64,000 nucleotides of DNA from an uncultured Alistipes sp. (GTDB lineage: Bacteria > Bacteroidota > Bacteroidia > Bacteroidales > Rikenellaceae). The position numbers were made by a program, and so were the translations under genes. Numbering within the stretch: the first letter of the stretch is position 1; every line of letters begins with the position of its first letter. Shown here in pieces: positions 34,663-43,972 of the stretch. The notes beneath the pieces are model-generated. The model made no database searches, was not told where the DNA came from, and saw only the letters and a list, made by a program, of their open reading frames with translations. Location: positions 1 to 64,000 of the forward strand of contig CAJTLJ010000009.1 in assembly GCA_910577475.1 (NCBI GenBank), read 5' to 3'.

Positions 34663-35679
34663 ATGCGGCGTCTGCTCACAACGTGCTGTATCCTCCTCGG
34701 CCTGAGCCTTGCGGCCCGGGCCGGGGAGGTATATGTCGTCGATTGCAACGGCGGGGGCGACTTCACCTCCGTGCAGGCCTGCTTCGATGCGCTGCCCTCC
34801 AAGCCGGCGGCGTGGCGTACGGTCCGGATCATGCCCGGCACCTATCGCGAGAAGGTCACGCTCGACGTCTATAAGGACAAGGTGGCTATTCTGGGCGAAG
34901 AGGGGGTGCGGATCGTCTGGAACGACTACTCCGGCCGGGTGGTCGACGGCTACGAACTGACTACCTATGACTCCTGGACCCTCTCCATTCAGGCCGACGA
35001 GGTCTATCTGGCCGGGGTTACGGTCGAGAACGATGCCGGCCGGGTCGGGCAGGCTGTGGCGCTCGAAACGCGCGGCGACCGCATCTGGATCGACCGCTGC
35101 CGGCTGATCGGCGATCAGGATACCTTCTTCACGAAAGGCTACGTGTCGCGCGTCTACGTCTCGGACAGCCATATCGAGGGGACCACCGATTTCATCTTCG
35201 GCCCTTCGATCGTCTATTTCCGCAACTGCTCGATCCGCTGCAAGGCTGACAGCTACATCACCGCCGCTTCGACGACCGAGCGGAACCGCTACGGCTATAT
35301 CTTCGATTCGTGCCGGGTGACGGCGGACGAAGGGGTGACGAAGCTCTACCTGGGCCGCCCCTGGAAGTCGACCGCCCGCACGGTGTGGATCTGCTGCGAC
35401 CTGCCGGCCGCCATCCGCCCCGAGGGGTGGCACAACTGGCGCGACCCGGCGCGCGAGCGGACCTCGTTCTATGCCGAGTGGGGCTGCACGGGTCCCGGAG
35501 CCGACCGCTCGCGGCGTGTCCCCTGGTCGCACGAGCTGACTCCGGAGCAGGCGGCCGAACATACCGATCTGAAGCAGGTATTCGCCAAAAAGACCGGTTC
35601 GGAGCAGTTCCGCGACGACTGGGATCCGTGCGATTCCGCTTGTCCGGCCGTGCGGCACCGTGATTCATCGAAACTGTAA
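34663..35679 (+). CDS. Pectin methylesterase (CE8)
   Basis: A 338-residue secreted carbohydrate esterase removing methyl groups from polygalacturonate. A signal peptide of about 20 residues ends at ARA. The right-handed beta-helix carries the CE8 motifs GQAVAL, GDQDTFF near residue 150, GTTDFIFGPS near 171 and YLGRPW near 228. These hold the two catalytic aspartates, the glutamine and the substrate-binding arginine. It begins four bases after the uxaA stop, so it is part of the same transcript: extracytoplasmic demethylation is coupled to uronate catabolism. Confidence 0.92.
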   Translation: MRRLLTTCCILLGLSLAARAGEVYVVDCNGGGDFTSVQACFDALPSKPAAWRTVRIMPGTYREKVTLDVYKDKVAILGEEGVRIVWNDYSGRVVDGYELTTYDSWTLSIQADEVYLAGVTVENDAGRVGQAVALETRGDRIWIDRCRLIGDQDTFFTKGYVSRVYVSDSHIEGTTDFIFGPSIVYFRNCSIRCKADSYITAASTTERNRYGYIFDSCRVTADEGVTKLYLGRPWKSTARTVWICCDLPAAIRPEGWHNWRDPARERTSFYAEWGCTGPGADRSRRVPWSHELTPEQAAEHTDLKQVFAKKTGSEQFRDDWDPCDSACPAVRHRDSSKL

Positions 35680-35694
35680 AACCAAACTCAACCT

Positions 35695-37314
35695 ATGAAA
35701 AAACTCTTTATTCTCGGCGCTCTGTTCGTTGCTGCGGCAACGCAGGCGCAAACGGTCTGGACGCCGGACTTGGGCAATGGGAAATACAAGAACCCCGTGC
35801 TCTACGCCGACTACTCCGACCCCGACGTCATCCGCGTGGGCGACGACTACTGGCTCACCGCATCGTCGTTCAATCACATGCCCGGCTTGCCGATCCTCCA
35901 CTCCACCGATCTGGTGAACTGGGAGCTGGTAAACACCGTATTCCTCCATCAGGAACCGCTGGAGACCTTCGATAAGGTGACCCCCGGCGAGGGTGTGTGG
36001 GCTCCGGCCATCCGCTATCATAACGGCGAATATTACATCTACTGGGGTAACCCCTACGAGGGCGTCTACATGACCAAGACCACCGACCCGCGCGGCGAGT
36101 GGTCGAAGCCGCATCTGGTGAAGAAGGCCGAGGGCATCATCGATACCTGCCCCCTCTGGGACGAGGACGGCAGGGCCTATCTCGTGCACGGCTGGGCCGG
36201 ATCGTGCGCCGGTTTCAAGAGCGTGCTCTCTGTGACGGAGATGACCCCCGACGGCAAGAGCCTCTTCGGCGACGAGGTGATGATCTTCGACGGCCATGAC
36301 GCCCATCCTACGGTCGAGGGCCCCAAGTTCTACAAGCGCAACGGCTGGTACTACGTCTTTGCCCCGGCGGGCGGTGTGAAGCCCGGCTGGCAGATCGTGC
36401 TGCGTTCGCGCTCGCCCTTCGGCCCCTACGAGTGCCGTACCGTGCTCCATCAGGGCGATACGGACATTCCCGGACCCCATCAGGGCGGCTGGGTCGACGA
36501 CGTGAACGGCGACTGCTGGTTCATGCACTTCGTGGACATGTACGCCTACGGCCGCGTGGTACACCTGCAACCCATGACCTGGAGCGATGACGACTGGTGC
36601 CTGATCGGCATCGACCGCAACGGCGACGGCATCGGCGAGCCCGTGCACACCTACCGCAAGCCGGCCGGTAAGAGCGAGGTGAAGACGCCCGTAGATAACG
36701 ACGAGTTCAGCGACCGCCGGCTGGGTATTCAGTGGCAGTGGCCCGCCAATCCGCAGACGGGGTGGTATTTCACCAACCCGACCGACGGCGAGGTGCGTCT
36801 CTACTGCAAGCACTTCGACGGCGTGCAGAGCCTCTGGAAGGTGCCCAATCTGCTCCTGCAGAAAGTGAACGCCCCGAACTACACCGTGACGACGAAGGTG
36901 TCGTTCCGGGGAGCCTACGAAGGGGATCGGGCCGGTCTGGTGATGATGGGCCGCAGCTATGCTACGCTCGGCTTCGAGTATCGCGGCGGCAAGGTCTATC
37001 TGACGCAGGAGGAGTGCATCGGCGCCGACAAGGGAAAAACCGCTGTCCGGAACAGCGAGGTGGAGCTGGAAAGCGGCGAGGCGTGGCTGCGCTGCCGCAT
37101 CGAGTTGCAGAAGAACGACGACGGCACGCCCCGCATGCTCTGCAACTTTTCCTACAGCACCGACGGCAAGAAGTTCAAGCCGCTGGGCAAGTCGTTCGTG
37201 GGCCGCGAGGGCCACTGGATCGGCGCGAAGATCGGCTATTATGCTACGGCCGAGATCGTGAAGAACGACGGCGGCTGGCTCGATATCGACTGGTTCCGTA
37301 CCTCGGCGAAGTAG
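35695..37314 (+). CDS. GH43 glycoside hydrolase
   Basis: A 539-residue secreted enzyme with signal peptide (ending TQAQ). The five-bladed propeller starts with YADYSDPDVIRVGDDYWLTAS, which contains the catalytic base aspartate. It continues with EGVWAPAIRYHNGEYYIYWG and IDTCPLWDEDGRAYLVHG, and has VEGPKFYKRNGWYYVF with the catalytic acid glutamate near residue 206. The C-terminal 200 residues form a second beta-sandwich as in xylosidase/arabinofuranosidase members of GH43. With a pectinesterase in front, side-chain arabinose or xylose removal from pectin is likely; the exact substrate is open. Confidence 0.88.
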   Translation: MKKLFILGALFVAAATQAQTVWTPDLGNGKYKNPVLYADYSDPDVIRVGDDYWLTASSFNHMPGLPILHSTDLVNWELVNTVFLHQEPLETFDKVTPGEGVWAPAIRYHNGEYYIYWGNPYEGVYMTKTTDPRGEWSKPHLVKKAEGIIDTCPLWDEDGRAYLVHGWAGSCAGFKSVLSVTEMTPDGKSLFGDEVMIFDGHDAHPTVEGPKFYKRNGWYYVFAPAGGVKPGWQIVLRSRSPFGPYECRTVLHQGDTDIPGPHQGGWVDDVNGDCWFMHFVDMYAYGRVVHLQPMTWSDDDWCLIGIDRNGDGIGEPVHTYRKPAGKSEVKTPVDNDEFSDRRLGIQWQWPANPQTGWYFTNPTDGEVRLYCKHFDGVQSLWKVPNLLLQKVNAPNYTVTTKVSFRGAYEGDRAGLVMMGRSYATLGFEYRGGKVYLTQEECIGADKGKTAVRNSEVELESGEAWLRCRIELQKNDDGTPRMLCNFSYSTDGKKFKPLGKSFVGREGHWIGAKIGYYATAEIVKNDGGWLDIDWFRTSAK

Positions 37315-37336
37315 GGCGGCGGTTCCTGAACAGACT

Positions 37337-37374
37337 GAACCCCCGGGAGCGAAAAGCTCCCGGGGGTTCGTTTT
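37337..37374. terminator. Bidirectional terminator between GH43 and fbp
   Basis: A perfect stem (GAACCCCCGGGAGC with its complement, GAAA loop) is followed by CGTTTTA. It lies between two convergent genes. Confidence 0.85.
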
Positions 37375-37386
37375 ACTTCGGACGGA

Positions 37387-39378
37387 TTATTTCCGCTCCT
37401 TGATCTGGCCGGTACGGAAGGCGGCCAGCAGCTGCTTCAGGTCGTCGATCTGCACCTGCAACTCCTTGCCGATGGTCGTGTCGCGGACGGTCAGCCGCCG
37501 CGGAGCGGTCTCGACCGTCAGGCGCGTCGAGATGATGTCGCGCCCCTCGACGATGGCCCTCACGCTCGTCTCGAAGGGCTGGTGCTGCACCAGATAGAGA
37601 CCGTGCGAGTTGAAGATCAGCGTGTAGCCCGCAATGCCCGTTTCGGCCTGATAAGCCTTCGAGAATCCGCCGTCGATCATCAGCAGCTTGCCTTCGGCCT
37701 TGATCGGGCTCTCGCCCTTGCCGCTCTTGACGGGGATGTGGCCCGAGATGATGTGCGAAGTGTCGGGATCGAGTCCGAAGGCCTTCAGAATCTTGCGGCA
37801 GATCGTGGCATCCTCCATATGGCGGTAGTAGGCACCTTTGGTCTCCTTGTGGGTGGCCTTGTCGGCGATGAAATAGCGCTCGAAGGTCGTCATGCGGTCC
37901 TTGTCGAAAAGGGGCGAGCAGGGGCCGCACCACAGATACCACATGTAGTCGAGCGCTGAGCGGACCCCTTCGTGCGACCGGTTGCCGAAATAGGCCTTGC
38001 GGGCAATGCGGTCGATGCGGTCCAGCAGGGCCTTGCCCGAGTAGGCGTGGCCGTCAATCGTCACCTCGCGGAACTCGCCCTCCTCGGTCATGGGGATCGA
38101 GGCGTGATACATCAGGTTGGAGTTGAGGATCAGATAGAGCCCGCCCTTGGCGTAGAGCAGGCGGATGTGCTTTTGCAGCTTTTCGCAGTTGCGGAACGAG
38201 GAGAGCAGCGAGTTGACCACCTCCTGCTCGTCGACCGAGAGTCGGTAAGGATCGGCCGGGTCGATCGTCGGGAAGAGGGTATCGGTCAGCGGATGCTCCT
38301 TTCCGTCGATCCGGATGGTGCCCTGCCCGAAGTCGATAGCGCCCAGCAGCAGGCGGTCGTCCATGCCGTATTCGGGGTGCCGCAGGATCAGCTCGCCCTC
38401 CAGCTTGAACTGGAGTATGGCGATGGCCTTGTGCATCTGGGCCAGCAGCCGCAGGTCGCGGGCGCTGTGCGTACCCTTTTGCAGTTCCACGACCTGAAAG
38501 GCCGTGCAGGGGTCGTCGGCGTAGGTCTCCATCGCGAAGCGGGCCAGCGGCAGCAGGTTGATGCCGTAGCCGTCCTCCAGCACGTCCAGATTGGCGTAAC
38601 GTGCCGAAAGCCGCAGGACATTGGCGATGGAGGCAAGGTTGCCCGCCGCAGCACCCATCCACAGCAGGTCGTGGTTGCCCCACTGAATATCGAACAGATG
38701 GTAGTGGGAGAGGGTGTCGAGAATGATGTGGGGCCCGGGGCCGCGGTCGAAGATGTCGCCGATGATATGGAGCCGGTCGATCGTCAGACGCTGGATCACG
38801 TTGCAGATGGCGATGATGAATTCGTCGGCGCGCCCCACCTCGATGATGGTGCGCAGAATGCCGTTGAAGTAGTTGTGCTTGTTCGGCTCGGCGGGCGAGA
38901 GCGACTCGTGCAGCAGCTCCTGAATGATGTAGGAGAAGTCCTCGGGCAGGGCCTTGCGCACCTTGGACCGGGTGTATTTGGTCGAAATGGTGCGGCAGAC
39001 CTCGGTGAGCTGGTTGAGGGTGATGCGGTACCAGTCCTCCAGATCGGTCTCCTCCCGTTTCACGAGCCGCAGCCTCTGCTCGGGATAGTAGATCAGCGTG
39101 CAGAGGGCATTCTTCTCGCTCTCGCGCATGGTGTTGCCGAAAATCTCGTCCACTTTCTGACGAATCACCCCCGACGCATTCTTCAGCACGTGGAGAAAGG
39201 CGTCGGCCTCACCGTGGAGGTCGGTCAGGAAATGTTCGGTGCCTTTCGGCAGGTTGAGAATGGCCTCCAGATTGATAATTTCGGTTGATGCGTCGGCCAC
39301 GGTCGGAAATTTCTGGGCCAGCAGCTCCAGAAATTTCAGGTCGGAAGGGTGGTACTCCTCTTTTTTATTGGCAATCAT
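37387..39378 (-). CDS. fbp: Fructose-1,6-bisphosphatase class III
   Basis: A 663-residue manganese-dependent phosphatase of gluconeogenesis, of the large class III type found in Firmicutes and Bacteroidetes. Metallophosphatase motifs in order: TDLHGEADAF near residue 54, IGDIFDRGPGPHIILD near 204, WGNHDLLWMGAAAGN near 233, and SGHIPVKSGKGESPIKAEG near 556 with LLMIDGGFSKAYQ. I start at the ATG at 39378, two codons inside a TTG-initiated frame. It makes sense next to uronate catabolism, since growth on galacturonate needs gluconeogenesis, though fbp is a core gene and the link may be chance. Confidence 0.93.
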   Translation of the reverse strand: MIANKKEEYHPSDLKFLELLAQKFPTVADASTEIINLEAILNLPKGTEHFLTDLHGEADAFLHVLKNASGVIRQKVDEIFGNTMRESEKNALCTLIYYPEQRLRLVKREETDLEDWYRITLNQLTEVCRTISTKYTRSKVRKALPEDFSYIIQELLHESLSPAEPNKHNYFNGILRTIIEVGRADEFIIAICNVIQRLTIDRLHIIGDIFDRGPGPHIILDTLSHYHLFDIQWGNHDLLWMGAAAGNLASIANVLRLSARYANLDVLEDGYGINLLPLARFAMETYADDPCTAFQVVELQKGTHSARDLRLLAQMHKAIAILQFKLEGELILRHPEYGMDDRLLLGAIDFGQGTIRIDGKEHPLTDTLFPTIDPADPYRLSVDEQEVVNSLLSSFRNCEKLQKHIRLLYAKGGLYLILNSNLMYHASIPMTEEGEFREVTIDGHAYSGKALLDRIDRIARKAYFGNRSHEGVRSALDYMWYLWCGPCSPLFDKDRMTTFERYFIADKATHKETKGAYYRHMEDATICRKILKAFGLDPDTSHIISGHIPVKSGKGESPIKAEGKLLMIDGGFSKAYQAETGIAGYTLIFNSHGLYLVQHQPFETSVRAIVEGRDIISTRLTVETAPRRLTVRDTTIGKELQVQIDDLKQLLAAFRTGQIKERK

Positions 39379-39481
39379 CTGCAAATTTTTTTACTAAAGT
39401 AGTCAATATTTCCGAAACCCGCAATCCTTATCCATAAAAAATACGGGCCGTATGTCGGTGCGGACGGTGCGCTGCGGGGTG

Positions 39482-39518
39482 AAAAAAGTCGGGAATCCTC
39501 TCGACCCCCGACTTTTCG
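39482..39518 (-). terminator. Terminator of the DUF5723 operon
   Basis: On the - strand AAAAGTCGGG pairs with CCCGACTTTT and ends in six T, just behind the stop codon at 39541. Confidence 0.75.
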
Positions 39519-39540
39519 CTGTCCGATTCCCGCACGCGAC

Positions 39541-40893
39541 CTATCTCCGTGCGTGGCGCTCTCCGCGGGGGCCGAGGGGAATGCCTAGTCCGAAGGTGTA
39601 GTTCATCAGGCTCTGGCGAACAGGTATCCACTGGGGCGTCTTCCTGCTCAACAACACGTCGGTGCCGAGGAAAAGGTTGATCCCTCCGGGACAGATGTTC
39701 AGACCCAGCCCTACGGCGTGCGCCCGGTTGTCGACGAAGGTGTAGCTGCCCGAAATGTGCAGCCAGTGCAGCGGCCGGAAATTGCCCGAGAGGGTGAGGT
39801 TGTGGAGCGTTTCGTACTCCCGGAAACGGATGTTGTAGAAGAGGCCCACGCCGATCCGGCGGTTCAGGAATGCGTATTCGCCGCCCAGATTGACCGAGGC
39901 GCGCAGCATCTTAGTGATCCCCTTGCTCTCGCGTACTTCGAGCTCCAGCTCTTCCAGGTCGAAGCTGGGCTGGGTGGCGTTGCCCTCCTCGTCGATCTCC
40001 ACGCCCGTGAATTCGATGGTGCGGCTCGTTTCGCCGATGGAGGTCTTGCCTTTGGACCAGCACATGAAGCCCAGATCGTTGACCGAGGCCGAGAGCTGCA
40101 ACTGGGGCAGCAGATCGTAGGTGACGCCGAGGTCGACGCCGAATCCGTAGCCTGCCGGAACCTTGAACTTGTCGACCAGGTTATCCATATCGTAGACGAG
40201 CGTGCCCGCTTCGGTCGTTTTCGTGCCGGGAGCGAGGCCCGCGACCTCCAGAGTTCCCGTGGCGTCGGCATACCATCGGTCTTCGCCGAGTGAAGCGTAG
40301 AACCGGTCGAAATTCATCCTAAAACGGGCGGCGCCGGCCAGGAACTTGCCTCTTACGCCCAGATAGAGCTTTTCGGTGATCGGAAAGGAGTAGCTGAAGG
40401 CGGCCTCCAGATAGCTCTCGCCCGAGATGCCCAATCCCGAAATGTCGGCCGAATTGCCGTTCTTCATGAAGTCGAACAGTCCGTAGGGGAGGTGCAGGTC
40501 GATGTCCGTCCGTATGTTCAGGTCTGCGGACCAGAAGGTTCTGCGATCCCGGGCGTATCGGCCGAATCCGATGATGTTGATCGTGGTCCCGACGCCCAGG
40601 GAGTTCATCTCCGAGAGTTCTTTCAGCGCGAATGTCGCGGGAACGGAGCCGCTGAAGATGGTCGTCAGCTGGCCGTTCTGCGGGATGAGCACCTTGTCGA
40701 CGGCCAGGTTGCCCTGTGTTCCGATCTGAATGCCGCCGAGCACCGGGATGTTGACGTAACCGCGGTCGGGGGCGAAGGCGGGGTTCCACTGGCTGCGAAA
40801 CGTGGAGCCCTCCATGAAATAGGTGGTGGGGTTCTGGGCCGAGAGGGTCGTAACGGCGGCCAGAGCGATAAGTACGGCGTATAGTTTTTTCAT
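39541..40893 (-). CDS. DUF5723 family outer-membrane beta-barrel protein
   Basis: A 450-residue protein with a signal peptide (about 19 residues, ending LSAQ) and alternating hydrophobic strands throughout, as in an outer-membrane barrel. The start NPTTYFMEGSTFRSQWNPAFAP and FNPA-like repeats, AAFSYSFPITEKLYLGVRGKFL near residue 165, and the glycine-aromatic ends of strands match the DUF5723 family of Bacteroidetes. Function is unknown. It lies 12 bases behind a lipoprotein gene and is followed by a terminator, so the two form an operon. Confidence 0.75.
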   Translation of the reverse strand: MKKLYAVLIALAAVTTLSAQNPTTYFMEGSTFRSQWNPAFAPDRGYVNIPVLGGIQIGTQGNLAVDKVLIPQNGQLTTIFSGSVPATFALKELSEMNSLGVGTTINIIGFGRYARDRRTFWSADLNIRTDIDLHLPYGLFDFMKNGNSADISGLGISGESYLEAAFSYSFPITEKLYLGVRGKFLAGAARFRMNFDRFYASLGEDRWYADATGTLEVAGLAPGTKTTEAGTLVYDMDNLVDKFKVPAGYGFGVDLGVTYDLLPQLQLSASVNDLGFMCWSKGKTSIGETSRTIEFTGVEIDEEGNATQPSFDLEELELEVRESKGITKMLRASVNLGGEYAFLNRRIGVGLFYNIRFREYETLHNLTLSGNFRPLHWLHISGSYTFVDNRAHAVGLGLNICPGGINLFLGTDVLLSRKTPQWIPVRQSLMNYTFGLGIPLGPRGERHARR

Positions 40894-40905
40894 GATTGTT
40901 CGGGA

Positions 40906-41841
40906 TTAAAGTTCGAGACCTCCGGTCTTGCGCATTTTCAGGGTGATGCGGAGCGTCTGCTCCTCGTCGATGCCCCGGGCGGGGTAGTAGCGTTCGACGT
41001 CCGTCTCCAGGTGGAACGTCATGCCGCCGAGCAGGAAGTTGTCGAAGTCGGTGCCGGCCAACTGGAACTCGGCGATGGCCGACCGGCGGTCCGGCTCGAC
41101 CGTGAGCATGTCGAGCGGCTGCGACATGCCGTCGAGGATCCGGTAGCGGGGCCAGATGCGCATCCGGAACGGCAGTTCGTTCTCGATGTCGCCGTAGAGG
41201 TATCCGCCGCCCGCCAGCATGTCGCGCACGTCGCTCGACAGGTCGAGGGCGGGAATGACATATTCGGTCGGCTTCAGCCGCATGTTGGCGAGATAGTTGC
41301 CGGCGATTCCGGAGATGGCCCGGCGGGTGGGCATGTTGTAGAGTGTGTAGAGTTCGTCGATCATGCCGGCGGCCTGCTCCGGGGTTGCGTCCAGAATCTC
41401 CTGCCGGGTGTTTGCAGGCACGTCATCCGGCAGACCGTAGGCGAATTCGCTCTTGTACTTGCGGGCGACGAGACCGCTGACGGCCGCCCGTTTTTCGGCC
41501 GAGCGGTCCATCTCGTCGAATGTTCCGTCGAGCAGGGATTGCAGGTAGGCGCCGTCGTCCGACAGCCTCTCGACCTCGACGGCCTCCGCGCCGCCCGGAA
41601 GGGTCGAGGGGAGCCAGGTGTCCGCTTCGCGGTAGAGCTCCAGTATGGAGCCGTTGTCGTTCTCGCCGGTCGATCCCAACTTGCCCGCCGTGATCGTGAT
41701 CCGGGCGACGGGGATTCGGAACTCGCTGGTCGAGGTGCCGATCATCGTGTCGTCGGATGCGATGTTCGAGAGGTCGTATTCGCTGTCGATGCAGGAAACG
41801 ATACCCGGTAACATCAGAATGGATAGCAGAAGTTTTTTCAT
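40906..41841 (-). CDS. Hypothetical lipoprotein in operon with the DUF5723 gene
   Basis: A 311-residue protein with a lipoprotein signal (lipobox near GIVSC at residues 13-17). After IDSEYDLSNIASDDTMIG it is mixed alpha and beta, with a YLYGDIENELPFRMRIWPRY stretch and a C-terminal beta segment near RITLKMRKTGG. The C-terminal half looks like a beta-sandwich seen in small surface lipoproteins that travel with DUF5723 barrels. I cannot name a family. Coupling with the barrel suggests a joint cell-envelope role. Confidence 0.6.
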   Translation of the reverse strand: MKKLLLSILMLPGIVSCIDSEYDLSNIASDDTMIGTSTSEFRIPVARITITAGKLGSTGENDNGSILELYREADTWLPSTLPGGAEAVEVERLSDDGAYLQSLLDGTFDEMDRSAEKRAAVSGLVARKYKSEFAYGLPDDVPANTRQEILDATPEQAAGMIDELYTLYNMPTRRAISGIAGNYLANMRLKPTEYVIPALDLSSDVRDMLAGGGYLYGDIENELPFRMRIWPRYRILDGMSQPLDMLTVEPDRRSAIAEFQLAGTDFDNFLLGGMTFHLETDVERYYPARGIDEEQTLRITLKMRKTGGLEL

Positions 41842-41872
41842 ACAATGTTTGGTTTAGACGTTATTCCGGTTG

Positions 41873-41880
41873 CAAAAGTA
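41873..41880 (-). promoter_or_regulatory. -7 element of the lipoprotein-DUF5723 operon
   Basis: The - strand reads TACTTTTG, matching TAnnTTTG, 31 bases before the start codon. Confidence 0.5.
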
Positions 41881-41933
41881 AGAAAAAAAGCGATATCGGA
41901 CGCCGAAAAGCGGATTATTTCAGCCATTTACGT

Positions 41934-41968
41934 AAAAGGCGCCCGGCCTATTAAGTAGGCCGGGCGCC
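41934..41968 (-). terminator. Terminator of the GH97 pair
   Basis: GGCGCCCGGCCTA-type stem and its complement fold around a short AT loop; on the - strand it runs into TTTT. It lies 16 bases behind the GH97 stop. Confidence 0.75.
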
Positions 41969-41983
41969 GGGGTGGGAGCGGGT

Positions 41984-43963
41984 CTAAAATTCGGCACGGA
42001 GGGCGAACCCGCCTCCGGGAGCCATCCGGATCTTCAGCTTTCGGGCTGCGTTCATGCGGCTCTTCCGGTAGTCCGTGCCCTTGCGGTCGGCGTTGATCCC
42101 GTCCGCGAAGAGCTCGACAGCCGCCGCTCCGCCGCCCAGCTCCGTCAGGTCGACCTCCACTTCGCGCGGCATCCAGTCCGTGATGCCGCCCACGTACCAG
42201 ACGGAACCTTTCCGGCGGGCTGTGACGATGTATTCGCCCTGCCGGCCCTCGAGGATGCGGGTTTCGTCCCACACGGTCGGAATCTTCGCGATGAAGTCCG
42301 TGCATTCGGCTTCGCGGAGGTAGTTCGTCGGCGAGTCGCACAGCATGTTGAGCGGCGAGTCGAGCACCATGTAGAGGGCCAGCTGGTGGCAGCGGGTCCC
42401 CTGGCTCATGGGTTCCGAGTAGCAGGGGCGGTAGGCGCTGCGGGCGGCATTGCGCATGGCCCCCTGCGTGTAGTCCATCGGTCCGGATACCTGGCGGATG
42501 AACGGAATCGTCGCGTCGTAGCGGATCTGATCGACGGAGGCGGGGCTCCATTTCATCTGCTCCAGTCCGTGCACCCCTTCGAAATTCAGCACGTTCGGCC
42601 AGGTGCGGTTCAGACCGGCCGGCTTGTGCGTCCCGTGCAGGTCGAGCACCAGCCGATGGCGGGCGGCCGTCTCGGCGGCGCGGTGGTTGAAGGCCGTCGC
42701 CAGCTGGTCGTCGCGGTCCATGAAGTCGACCTTGAACCCCTTGACCCCCATGGCAGCGTAGTGGGCGCACACCCGTTCCATGTCGCGGTCGAAGGCCCGG
42801 TAGCCGGCCCAGAGGATGATGCCGACCCCTTTTCGGGCGGCGTAACCGACGATCTCGGGCAGGTCGATCTCGGGATTGACCTGCATCAGGTCCTCGCCCT
42901 TCTCCGCGGCCCAGCCGTCGTCCAGAATCACGTATTCGATTCCCCGGCCGGCGGCGAAGTCGATGTAGTACTTATAGGTGGGAGTGTTGATGCCCGCGCG
43001 GAAATCCACGCCCGAGATATTCCAGTCGTTCCACCAGTCCCAGGCCACCTTGCCCGGGCGGATCCACGAGATGTCGTCGATGCGCGAGGGGGTTGCCATC
43101 AGATAGCTCAGGTCGCTCGCCGCCACCTCGACGTCCGTGCCCACTACGGCGATGCGCCACGGAAAGGTCCGCGGCTCCGGCACTTCGGCAATGTGGTCGG
43201 CGGCCCGCTCCACCCGGTATTGGATGTTGTTGTAGCCGCCCGGCACGACCGAGGCGGGGCGGGGTGCGAACCTGCCCTCGAGAGCCGTGTTCCCGTCGCT
43301 GTTGCAGAGGTAGAGACCGGGGTAGTCGATCAGGTCGGTCTCGGTGATGCAGACGCGAATCCCGTCGCCCGCCGCTACCGAAAGCGGCAGAAAGGCCAGC
43401 CGGCCGGGATTCAGCCCGGAGAGCGGCGCCGTCGTATAGGTGTTTTCGAAAGAGTTGTGATACTGGCTCTCCCAATTGCCGTCCGCACCGGTCTTGACGT
43501 AAGGCACGGTCGCCTCGAAATCGTGCGGAAAACGGTACTCCACCCGCTCGTTCATGATGTGGAAGGGCTTGCGGACGCTGCTGACGAAGCGGTAGCCCAC
43601 GCCGTCGTCGTAGGCCCGGAACTCCACCGCCCAGCCGCCTTTCATTTCCAGGATCAGGGCGTTGTACCGGTCATGTACCTCGGCCGAACGATAGAGGGGC
43701 GAGGGGTGGGTCGTGTCGACGCTTGTGCGCCGGGCCCTCTTCACCCGGGGATTCCGGCCCCAGACGGTGCCGTCGTCCAGCTCGAGCGCCAATGCCGAGG
43801 GCTCCATCACCGTCCGGCCGTCGAGGGCAAGGTCGTAGGTCAGCTCTTCGCCCGCCGCGACGGTCGTTCGAAGCCGTCCGGAGGGGGAGCTCAGCGTGTA
43901 TCCGGTCTGGGCCTGCAAGTCGCAGATTCCCACGATCGACAACAGAAGAAACAGTCTTTTCAT
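41984..43963 (-). CDS. GH97 glycoside hydrolase, retaining type (alpha-galactosidase-like)
   Basis: A 659-residue secreted enzyme with a signal peptide ending LQAQ. In the barrel it has EYVILDDGWAAEKGEDLMQ, GIILWAGY in place of the HHET seen in inverting members, and GFKVDFMDRDDQ with an aspartate at about residue 413. Its position matches the nucleophile (Asp415) of the retaining GH97 alpha-galactosidase from Bacteroides thetaiotaomicron. LHGTHKPAGLNRTWPNVLNFEGVHG follows. I infer a retaining alpha-galactosidase or related activity. The gene lies nine bases behind another GH97 of the inverting type, so both are made from one transcript. Confidence 0.87.
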   Translation of the reverse strand: MKRLFLLLSIVGICDLQAQTGYTLSSPSGRLRTTVAAGEELTYDLALDGRTVMEPSALALELDDGTVWGRNPRVKRARRTSVDTTHPSPLYRSAEVHDRYNALILEMKGGWAVEFRAYDDGVGYRFVSSVRKPFHIMNERVEYRFPHDFEATVPYVKTGADGNWESQYHNSFENTYTTAPLSGLNPGRLAFLPLSVAAGDGIRVCITETDLIDYPGLYLCNSDGNTALEGRFAPRPASVVPGGYNNIQYRVERAADHIAEVPEPRTFPWRIAVVGTDVEVAASDLSYLMATPSRIDDISWIRPGKVAWDWWNDWNISGVDFRAGINTPTYKYYIDFAAGRGIEYVILDDGWAAEKGEDLMQVNPEIDLPEIVGYAARKGVGIILWAGYRAFDRDMERVCAHYAAMGVKGFKVDFMDRDDQLATAFNHRAAETAARHRLVLDLHGTHKPAGLNRTWPNVLNFEGVHGLEQMKWSPASVDQIRYDATIPFIRQVSGPMDYTQGAMRNAARSAYRPCYSEPMSQGTRCHQLALYMVLDSPLNMLCDSPTNYLREAECTDFIAKIPTVWDETRILEGRQGEYIVTARRKGSVWYVGGITDWMPREVEVDLTELGGGAAAVELFADGINADRKGTDYRKSRMNAARKLKIRMAPGGGFALRAEF

Positions 43964-43972
43964 GGTTTCGGT

